Source: Bacillota bacterium
GTDB taxonomy: Bacteria; Bacillota; Clostridia; Oscillospirales; Ruminococcaceae
Reading direction: 5' to 3'
Assembly: GCA_023456995.1 (NCBI GenBank)
Contig: JAEWNU010000114.1
Span: forward strand, 1-8,602
DNA length: 8,602 nt
In this document: positions 1-5,418 of the stretch, one piece after another
Layout: each line of letters opens with the position of its first letter
Position numbering within the stretch: position 1 is the stretch's first letter
Made by a program: the position numbers and the translations under genes
The notes under the pieces: model-generated
What the model was told of the DNA's origin: nothing
Database searches by the model: none
Seen by the model: only the letters and a program-made list of their open reading frames with translations

Positions 1-1482
1 GTGCGCGACACCCGTTACGGCGTTGATGGCAGCGGCTATTTTTGGGCTGACCTTGCGGACGGCACCTGCGTTGTTCATATGAATCCCGAGTACGAGGGAC
101 AGCAGCGTTATGATAATCAGGATTTGGCCGGAAACTATTTCATTCGCAACTTGATTGACGCCGGCAATCAACCCAACGGCGGTTTTACCGACTTTTATTT
201 TACTAAACCCGGTCAGGAAGGTTCATTTAGAAAGCGCGGGTTTACTCAGAAATTCGAACCTTACGGCTGGTACATTAGCACCGGAAATTACTACGATGAT
301 ATTGAAAACGCTATCGGGGCATATCAAACGGCCAAACAGTTTTCTATAGCCCGCATCATCGCCAGCGGCATTGTCATGTGTTTATTAGGTACTGTGAGCG
401 TCATTTTTGCCGCCAACAAAATGGCTGGGCATCTTAACAGTGTCACCCATCGTTTAACGCAGCTCAGTGAGGGTGACCTGCATACCACTGTACCCGAGGT
501 AACCTCTGGGGATGAATTTGAAACGCTGTCTCTGGCGACCAAACAGACCGTAGACAATTTAAGTCGCATCATTCGCGACATCGACAACGCCATGAAGAAC
601 TTTTCTAACGGCAACTTTATGCTGGATGTCAGCGCGAACTATACGGGCGACCTTTCAAGTATCAGTGATTCGGTTAACAAATTTTCGGTTAGCATTTCTC
701 ATATCCTATCACAGATTAATGCAGCCTCAGATGAGGTCGCGCGTGGCTCAATACAGGTGGCTGAGGGTTCACAGGCGCTGGCACAGGGTGCCACCGAACA
801 GGCTGCTTCTATCCATGAGCTGTCCGATTTTGTAACCAATATCACAAAAAATATTCAGCAAACTGCGAAGGATGCCGAAGAGGCCAAGCAAATTGCTGCC
901 GTGTCCAGTGCTGCTTCGGCTCAGGGGCAGCAACAGATGAATAAAATGGTTGAGGCAATGGAAGAAATCGGCCACGCCTCCAACGAAATCGGCAAAATAA
1001 TTAAAAACATTGATGATATTGCATTCCAAACCAATATTCTTGCCTTAAACGCAGCGGTGGAGGCTGCCCGTGCTGGAGAAGCAGGCAAGGGTTTTGCCGT
1101 GGTGGCCGACGAAGTGCGCAGTCTGGCAGGTAAATCTGCAGAGAGCGCCAAGAGCACTTCGGTACTGATTGCAAATTCAATACATGCCATTGAAAACGGT
1201 TCTAAAATTGTTGCCGAAACAGCCGAAGCTTTAAATAATATTATTGAAGGCTCTGAAAAATCTGCCGAGGTGATTCAGCATATCGCGGACGCCTCAATTG
1301 AACAGGATGTTTCAATTCAGCAGGTTAGTACCAGCCTGTCCCAAGTCTCGGATGTGATTCAGCTCAATAGCGCTACCGCCGAAGAAAGCGCCGCTGTCAG
1401 TGAAGAGATGTCCAGCCAGGCGCAGATGCTTAAAGAGTTGATTGGACAATTGAAATTTGATGATACTGTCTCAATCAAGTAA
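1..1482 (+). CDS. Methyl-accepting chemotaxis protein, Cache sensor type (5' partial)
   Basis: Membrane chemoreceptor that passes ligand binding outside the cell to the CheA/CheW complex. The reading frame is open from base 1. The GTG there is unlikely to be the real start, because the first membrane helix and the front of the sensor domain are missing. Visible residues 1-105 are the end of an extracellular Cache domain (GYFW near 12, then [14 protein letters not shown] near 89-102). A membrane helix covers about 115-138. A HAMP domain follows (about 139-190), with a HAMP-like segment at 195-240. The signalling coiled coil runs from about 250 to 485, and its conserved hairpin tip is at 340-376 ([20 protein letters not shown], then [13 protein letters not shown]). 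There is no NWETF-like tail for CheR/CheB docking. The gene converges on the uronate operon and ends at a shared terminator. The ligand is unknown; sensing of uronates is only a guess from position. Confidence 0.95.
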   Translation: MRDTRYGVDGSGYFWADLADGTCVVHMNPEYEGQQRYDNQDLAGNYFIRNLIDAGNQPNGGFTDFYFTKPGQEGSFRKRGFTQKFEPYGWYISTGNYYDDIENAIGAYQTAKQFSIARIIASGIVMCLLGTVSVIFAANKMAGHLNSVTHRLTQLSEGDLHTTVPEVTSGDEFETLSLATKQTVDNLSRIIRDIDNAMKNFSNGNFMLDVSANYTGDLSSISDSVNKFSVSISHILSQINAASDEVARGSIQVAEGSQALAQGATEQAASIHELSDFVTNITKNIQQTAKDAEEAKQIAAVSSAASAQGQQQMNKMVEAMEEIGHASNEIGKIIKNIDDIAFQTNILALNAAVEAARAGEAGKGFAVVADEVRSLAGKSAESAKSTSVLIANSIHAIENGSKIVAETAEALNNIIEGSEKSAEVIQHIADASIEQDVSIQQVSTSLSQVSDVIQLNSATAEESAAVSEEMSSQAQMLKELIGQLKFDDTVSIK

Positions 1483-1519
1483 TTTTTCGGCCCTTTTTAT
1501 ACTTGAATTTAGGCCTATC

Positions 1520-1552
1520 AAAAAAACGCCGGTTGATAACCGGCGTTTTTTT
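1520..1552. terminator. Bidirectional intrinsic terminator
   Basis: Perfect inverted repeat: a 15-nt arm at 1520-1534 (seven A, then CGCCGGTT), loop GAT, and the complementary arm at 1538-1552 (AACCGGCG, then seven T). The GC-rich core is 8 bp. A-run and T-run flanks make it a Rho-independent terminator read from either side. It lies 37 nt after the chemoreceptor stop and 76 nt after the stop of the convergent esterase gene, so it probably ends both transcripts. Confidence 0.93.
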
Positions 1553-1628
1553 GCATTACATTTAACTTGTCTATGCTTTTATGCTTTGTACAGTGGCTCT
1601 GTTTATCCGAAATCACTTCGTCCCAGCT

Positions 1629-2408
1629 CTATCTGCCAGAGAAAACATCCACCAGCCAATGCTGTGCCAGCACCATCCAACTTGCCACATGGGGGTCTGC
1701 CAGACGGTTCTCTGCCGGACGGGCAACCTCAGGCGTCGCCAACGACATAGCATGGGGACCAAACGGGTAGAGATGCAGTTCGGCTGTAACGCCATGCCGC
1801 AAAAGCGCCTCGAAAAACAGCAGACTGTTTTGAACCGGTACGCTCGTGTCAGGAACGGTATGCCATAAAAAAGTACGCACACTTTTCTCGCAAACCAAAT
1901 TTTCAAGCGAAAAAGTACTCCATGCAGCGGCGTCTTCGCCCGCAAGTTGGGTGAAGCTGACACGATGTGCATATTCTCCACCCGAAATGACTGGATAACA
2001 TAAAATCAGCGCGTCCGGTCGCTGCTTAGCCAGATTGGTCTGAGATTCAAACAGTGCCGCATTATGCCACTGTACGCCCAAGCTGGCGGCAAGATGCCCA
2101 CCCGCAGAAAACCCGCAAACAGCTACCTTTTGTATGCCGGGTATTCCAGATATGCCTGCGCGCACAGCAGAAACCGCCCAGCCGAGCTGCCGTAGTGGCC
2201 GCCAGCCGAGCGGCGGCTCTGTTACGCTGTAATGCAGCACAAAGGCGTGATAACCGGCCTCATTAAAAGCGCAGGCAACAAACGTATCTTCCCATTCTGA
2301 GAGAAATGCATATCTGCCACCGGGGCATATTATCACTGCGCCAGTGGCATTATCTACCGGATAACAATCCAGTGAAGCATTGTCAAAAGGGCAATTTATG
2401 GTTTGCAT
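1629..2408 (-). CDS. Alpha/beta-hydrolase esterase (acetylesterase-like), last gene of the uronate operon
   Basis: A 259-residue serine hydrolase of the esterase/lipase group that includes acetylxylan-esterase-like and BD-FAE-like proteins. The visible catalytic set is the nucleophile Ser101 in GFSAGG, Asp187 in HTVPDTSVP and His219 in YPFGPHAM. PGGRYAF at 29-35 stands where these enzymes carry the HGGG(F/Y) oxyanion loop. There is no signal peptide or membrane helix, so it should act in the cytoplasm. The ATG at 2406-2408 is preceded by GAGGGGAG about 8 nt upstream. The gene starts 78 nt after the kduD stop and ends before the shared terminator. From context it probably removes acetyl or other acyl groups from imported pectin-like or glycosaminoglycan-derived oligosaccharides. 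This is inference, as the family alone does not fix the substrate. Confidence 0.85.
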   Translation of the reverse strand: MQTINCPFDNASLDCYPVDNATGAVIICPGGRYAFLSEWEDTFVACAFNEAGYHAFVLHYSVTEPPLGWRPLRQLGWAVSAVRAGISGIPGIQKVAVCGFSAGGHLAASLGVQWHNAALFESQTNLAKQRPDALILCYPVISGGEYAHRVSFTQLAGEDAAAWSTFSLENLVCEKSVRTFLWHTVPDTSVPVQNSLLFFEALLRHGVTAELHLYPFGPHAMSLATPEVARPAENRLADPHVASWMVLAQHWLVDVFSGR

Positions 2409-2486
2409 TTTGTCGATCTCCCCTCGGATTTGACATACTAAGGCACCAGACCAGCTTCCCCATGCCCTTGCTAGCCCTAATAATAC

Positions 2487-3287
2487 TTATGGCTGCTTTC
2501 CTATGTAAGAAAGAATGCCACCGTCCACGTACAGAATATGCCCGTTGACAAAGTTAGAGGCGTCAGAAGCCAAAAACACCACTGGCCCGGCTAAATCATC
2601 GGGTGTACCCCAGCGCGCAGCCGGCGTCTTAGAAATAATAAAGCGGTCGAAGGGATGGCGGCTGCCATCGGGTTGTATCTCACGCAGCGGAGCGGTCTGC
2701 TCGGTAGCGATATAGCCCGGGCCAATACCGTTGCACTGTATATTCTGCCCGCCATATTCCGAGCAGATGTTGCGGGTGAGCATCTTGAGTCCGCCCTTGG
2801 CGGCAGCGTAGGCCGACACTGTCTCGCGGCCCAGTTCGCTCATCATCGAACAAATGTTGATTATCTTGCCGTGCCCTTTTTGAATCATGCCGGGGAGAAC
2901 GGCTTTAGCCACCAAGAAGGGCGCAATCAAATCTACATCTACTACTCGACGAAAATCCTCGGCTGACATGTCAGTCATCGGCGTCCGTTGGATGATGCCA
3001 GCATTGTTAACCAGTATGTCCACGCCTCCCGCGTCAGCCTCAATCTGTGCGACCATCGCCTTAACAGCCGATTCATCGGTCACGTCACAAAGATATCCCA
3101 ATGCATCGATGCCCTGATCGCGGTAAGCCATGCGGGCCTTCTCCAAACGGTCTGGGCTGTGCCCGTTAAAGGCAATTTTAGCTCCGGCGTTCCCTAGCGC
3201 ACAAGCCATCCCAAAGCCGATGCCATGGGTGCCGCCCGTTACCAATGCCACCTTGCCCTGAAGAGAGAACTGATTTAAAATATCCAT
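2487..3287 (-). CDS. kduD: 2-dehydro-3-deoxy-D-gluconate 5-dehydrogenase (SDR; gluconate 5-dehydrogenase subtype)
   Basis: Cytoplasmic NAD(P)-dependent short-chain dehydrogenase, 266 residues, a normal length. The nucleotide-binding motif TGGTHGIG is at 17-24, NNAG at 94-97, catalytic Ser147 in ICSMMSE, and the Tyr160-Lys164 pair in SAYAAAKGG. The position that is Asn in the usual Ser-Tyr-Lys-Asn tetrad appears to be Asp119 (VDVDL). The tail ends VDGGILSYIGKQP. Overall it resembles streptococcal proteins annotated gluconate 5-dehydrogenase. With kduI 14 nt upstream, the likely reaction is reduction of 2,5-diketo-3-deoxygluconate to KDG, the last step of unsaturated-uronate breakdown. A gluconate/5-ketogluconate activity cannot be excluded from sequence alone. 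The start ATG (3285-3287) has a perfect AAGGAGG six nt upstream. Confidence 0.88.
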   Translation of the reverse strand: MDILNQFSLQGKVALVTGGTHGIGFGMACALGNAGAKIAFNGHSPDRLEKARMAYRDQGIDALGYLCDVTDESAVKAMVAQIEADAGGVDILVNNAGIIQRTPMTDMSAEDFRRVVDVDLIAPFLVAKAVLPGMIQKGHGKIINICSMMSELGRETVSAYAAAKGGLKMLTRNICSEYGGQNIQCNGIGPGYIATEQTAPLREIQPDGSRHPFDRFIISKTPAARWGTPDDLAGPVVFLASDASNFVNGHILYVDGGILSYIGKQP

Positions 3288-3301
3288 AGTGTGCCTCCTT
3301 A

Positions 3302-4144
3302 TCAGCGCAGCTGGGCGGTGGGGATACCATCCATATCATCAAACGCCTGATTTTCGCCGCCCATCGCCCAGATAAAGGTATAATTGCTGGTACCCGCGCC
3401 TGCATGGATGCTCCATGAAGGGCTGATAACGGCCTGTTCATTCTGCATCACGATATGGCGGGTCTCGTGGCCCTCGCCCATCATATGGAAGACAACCTGA
3501 TCCTGTGGCACCTCAAAGTACATATAAATCTCCATACGGCGCTCGTGGGTATGTGCGGGCATGGTGTTCCACACACTACCGGAATCCAGCGCCGTCATAC
3601 CCATTGAGAGCTGACAGGTTTTGAGTACATCGGGGTGGATGAACTGGTTTATAACACGCTTGTTTGAGGTTTCCGCCGCGCCCAGCGGCTTTTTGGCCGC
3701 GTCAGCCAGCTTGATTAAACGTGTTTCATAGCTGCAATGGGCCGGAGCCGACACCATGTAGAACTTGGCGGGCGTGTGGGTACTGTCGCTAGAAAACAGT
3801 ACTTCCTTAGCACCGCGGGTGATGTAGAGGCAATCCTTATAGCCCATCTCATATATTTTGCCGTCCACGGCTACCTTGCCCGCGCCACCGATGTTAAACA
3901 TACCAATTTCGCGGCGTTCCAAAAAATAGCGGGTACCAAAGCACCCCCAAACATCAATGCCTTTATCGATTGAAACCGACTCTTTCACCGGCATACATCC
4001 CAATGTAACCATGCGGTCAACATGGCTGTAAACCGCCGTCACCTGATCGGGTACATAAAGATTCTCAATCAAGAACTCGTTGCGCAGTTCCTCGGTCGTG
4101 TAACGCTTGACATCCCTTTGGTTGGCAGAATAGCGAATATCCAT
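3302..4144 (-). CDS. kduI: 5-dehydro-4-deoxy-D-glucuronate isomerase (DKI isomerase)
   Basis: Cytoplasmic bicupin metal enzyme that converts 4-deoxy-L-threo-5-hexosulose uronate into 2,5-diketo-3-deoxygluconate, the substrate of KduD. It has 280 residues, close to the usual 276-280. Zinc ligands typical of the family are visible: His198 and His200 in MPAHTHERR, Glu205 in MEIYMYF, and His247 in SWSIHAG. N-terminal family signatures are also present (YSANQRDVKRY at 5-15; CFGTRYFLERREIGMFNIGG at 68-87). The start ATG at 4142-4144 is preceded by AAAGGGG. The gene lies 60 nt after the kdgF stop and 14 nt before the kduD start, so translation with kduD is probably closely linked. Confidence 0.96.
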   Translation of the reverse strand: MDIRYSANQRDVKRYTTEELRNEFLIENLYVPDQVTAVYSHVDRMVTLGCMPVKESVSIDKGIDVWGCFGTRYFLERREIGMFNIGGAGKVAVDGKIYEMGYKDCLYITRGAKEVLFSSDSTHTPAKFYMVSAPAHCSYETRLIKLADAAKKPLGAAETSNKRVINQFIHPDVLKTCQLSMGMTALDSGSVWNTMPAHTHERRMEIYMYFEVPQDQVVFHMMGEGHETRHIVMQNEQAVISPSWSIHAGAGTSNYTFIWAMGGENQAFDDMDGIPTAQLR

Positions 4145-4204
4145 TTAAGTTACCCCTTTCATCTTCGGCGGTCGCATAGGCCACCCAATTTCTTTACCTT
4201 GAAT

Positions 4205-4552
4205 TCATCTCACAAAATCTTCGCGCATAGGGGTAAAAATATCAAGCAGCACTCCTTTTTTAAGGCAGGTGCAGCCGTGCTCAACCCCATGCTCTTTTAA
4301 CAGCGTATCGCCCTTTTTCACCACGCGGGTCTCTCCATCGATTGTAAAGGCGAACTCGCCCTCCACAATATAAGTAATTTGTGTATGGGGGTGGCTATGT
4401 AAGCTGCCCACCGCCCCTTCTTCGAAACGGTTTTCTACACACATCAGGCTATCGGTGTAGGCCAGAATACGCTTTTCCACACCGGGTGCGGCCGCTTGTG
4501 GTAACGTTTCTTCATAGGTAACCCAACGCTGTCCTTTTTCAGTCACAGGCAT
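4205..4552 (-). CDS. kdgF: KdgF-like cupin, unsaturated uronate ring-opening protein
   Basis: A single-domain cupin of 115 residues, the usual size for KdgF. KdgF speeds conversion of the cyclic 4,5-unsaturated uronate released by lyases and hydrolases into the linear keto form used by KduI. The first cupin motif is at 52-66 (HSHPHTQITYIVEGEF), giving probable metal ligands His52, His54 and Gln58. The second gives His92 in EHGVEHGC. The C-terminal DIF...R pattern (Asp104, Phe106, Arg110) fits the KdgF active site. The frame is open upstream to an ATG at 4633, but that start would run through the intergenic hairpin. The ATG at 4550-4552 has a perfect AAGGAGG 8 nt upstream and gives a normal KdgF N-terminus (MPVTEKGQRW). 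Lying directly before kduI and kduD, it completes the three-step route. Confidence 0.9.
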   Translation of the reverse strand: MPVTEKGQRWVTYEETLPQAAAPGVEKRILAYTDSLMCVENRFEEGAVGSLHSHPHTQITYIVEGEFAFTIDGETRVVKKGDTLLKEHGVEHGCTCLKKGVLLDIFTPMREDFVR

Positions 4553-4560
4553 ATATCGAT

Positions 4561-4567
4561 CCTCCTT
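4561..4567 (-). promoter_or_regulatory. Ribosome binding site that fixes the kdgF start
   Basis: AAGGAGG on the minus strand, 8 nt before the ATG at 4550-4552. It decides between that start and the longer open frame reaching 4633. Confidence 0.85.
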
Positions 4568-4600
4568 AGACCCGGATAATAGAATTAACGTTTGCTTAAA

Positions 4601-4640
4601 TGGCGCGCATGATTCAAAAGTCATGCGCGCCAATTTTTTT
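4601..4640. terminator. GC-rich perfect hairpin between the regulator gene and kdgF (terminator-like)
   Basis: Perfect 12-bp inverted repeat: TGGCGCGCATGA at 4601-4612 and TCATGCGCGCCA at 4621-4632, with an 8-nt loop. A T7 tract follows at 4634-4640 on the plus strand, so the textbook terminator direction is plus, against all neighbouring genes. Read in the gene direction (minus), the stem follows a run of A and is trailed only by ATTTAAGC, a weak U tract. It may be a partial terminator or attenuator lowering kdgF-kduI-kduD expression relative to the regulator, an mRNA-stabilising or processing hairpin, or a stop for antisense transcription. The structure is certain; the role is not. Confidence 0.6.
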
Positions 4641-4664
4641 ACAGCCTAGTTCTAACTGAATACT

Positions 4665-5360
4665 TTATTTAAAATAATTCGGAAATCGCTCACGTACCGA
4701 TTTTTCCACTGCCCGGTACTGATTAAGGTGCTGCTCCATTTCCAGGCGGGCCGCTACGGGGTCTCGGTTCGCAATAGCTTCAACAATGTTCCCATGTGCC
4801 TGAACCACCTTAGACGGCATTACATCCGGCAGTGTAATATTGCGTACACGGTCGAAATGAATGGCAATATTGCGCATCAGCGTAAAAACCTGCGGCTTCT
4901 GTGCAATGTCAAAAAGCAGTTTATGAAATTGATCATCCAATTCCAAAAGCATACTGTCCGGGTCACTACCACTGATATAAAACGCTTGCAGTCGCACATT
5001 TTCACGCAGCCTGCTCAGGTCTTCGGGGGTAGCCTTGGCGCAGTCAAGCTCCACCACGGCACATTCAAGCACCCTGCGCATAAACTGAGATTCTTCGACA
5101 AGGCTGTAATCAATCAGCGATACCACGCTGCCCTTTTGAGGGTATATCTCCACAATTTTGACTTTAGAGAGTTCAATCAGCGCTTCACGCACCGGCGTTC
5201 GAGAAAGGCCCATCTCAGCTGCCAATTCATTTTCGCTAACCATACATCCAGGCTCAAGTTCCAAACGAATAATGTTTTCTTTGAGCGTGCGTAACGCATA
5301 ATCTCGTCCGGTCTCACGTGGAAGACGCTTGGTTAAATACAATGTTTTTTCGCCTCCCAT
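4665..5360 (-). CDS. GntR-family transcriptional regulator, FCD (FadR/VanR-type) effector domain
   Basis: DNA-binding regulator, 231 residues from the ATG. The N-terminal winged helix-turn-helix covers about 20-85, with the diagnostic ENELAAEMGLSRTPVREALI at 43-62. The C-terminal all-helical FCD domain covers about 90-220. It keeps the metal/effector-binding set Asp142, His146 (LDDQFHKLL), His189 and His211. The gene sits between uxuB and kdgF and is preceded by its own promoter and a GntR-type palindrome, so it most likely controls this uronate locus and itself. The effector could be KDG, fructuronate or a related acid; this is inference. The ATG at 5358-5360 has no clear ribosome binding site. 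GGGAGG at 5353-5358 lies 10 nt before a TTG at 5340-5342, which may be the real start and would give 225 residues. Confidence 0.9.
   Translation of the reverse strand: MGGEKTLYLTKRLPRETGRDYALRTLKENIIRLELEPGCMVSENELAAEMGLSRTPVREALIELSKVKIVEIYPQKGSVVSLIDYSLVEESQFMRRVLECAVVELDCAKATPEDLSRLRENVRLQAFYISGSDPDSMLLELDDQFHKLLFDIAQKPQVFTLMRNIAIHFDRVRNITLPDVMPSKVVQAHGNIVEAIANRDPVAARLEMEQHLNQYRAVEKSVRERFPNYFK
5353..5358 (-). promoter_or_regulatory. Possible ribosome binding site for a TTG start of the GntR gene
   Basis: GGGAGG on the minus strand overlaps the last base of the upstream ATG (5358-5360). It is followed after 10 nt by TTG at 5340-5342, in the regulator's frame. The predicted transcription start near 5367 would leave only about 7 nt before the ATG and no binding site for it, so the TTG is a credible initiation codon. 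Confidence 0.5.
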
Positions 5361-5373
5361 AGTTCATGTTGCC

Positions 5374-5402
5374 AGTTTACAAGATTCAATGTACCACGTC
5401 AA
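5374..5402 (-). promoter_or_regulatory. Sigma-A-type promoter for the GntR regulator and downstream genes
   Basis: On the minus strand, TTGACG (5397-5402) and TAAACT (5374-5379) are separated by exactly 17 nt, close to the TTGACA-17-TATAAT consensus. The predicted start is near 5367, just before the regulator gene. It would let gntR-kdgF-kduI-kduD-esterase be transcribed independently of the transporter and uxuAB. Confidence 0.65.
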
Positions 5403-5405
5403 GGC

Positions 5406-5417
5406 CTAGTATACTAG
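5406..5417. promoter_or_regulatory. Candidate GntR operator palindrome
   Basis: CTAGTATACTAG is a perfect 12-bp palindrome whose core fits the FadR-subfamily GntR operator pattern (T-N-G-T ... A-C-N-A). It lies 3 bp upstream of the -35 box of the regulator promoter and just past the uxuB stop. This is a natural position for autoregulation, and possibly for control of read-through from uxuB. Confidence 0.6.
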
Positions 5418-5418
5418 T

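Noticed and set aside
1483..1628. Possible small gene or RNA between the chemoreceptor and esterase
   Set aside because: Apart from the terminator, no start codon with a ribosome binding site, no promoter and no other structure was seen; frames here run into the esterase antisense strand.
2174..2212. Short repeated CCAGCCGAGC inside the esterase gene
   Set aside because: It encodes the two LGW segments of the protein (LGWRP and LGWAV) and lies in ordinary coding sequence; no sign of a mobile or recombination site.
2430..2445. Half-match to the GntR palindrome (TAGTATG on the minus strand) before the esterase gene
   Set aside because: Only one half-site is good, the other arm fails, and no promoter is recognisable in this gap.
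4576..4581. TATTAT as a -10 box for a separate kdgF promoter
   Set aside because: It matches the -10 consensus at five of six positions, but no acceptable -35 box lies 16-18 nt upstream (only GCCATT-like sequence). The start would also fall right at the ribosome binding site.
4553..4633. Longer N-terminus for kdgF starting at 4633
   Set aside because: It would translate through the 4601-4632 hairpin and lacks a ribosome binding site, while the ATG at 4552 has a perfect one and gives the normal cupin length.
4728..5294. 188-codon open frame on the plus strand antisense to the GntR gene
   Set aside because: It is the mirror of a well-supported GntR/FCD gene, shows no family motif, and its His/Arg/Phe-rich translation is typical of a shadow frame.
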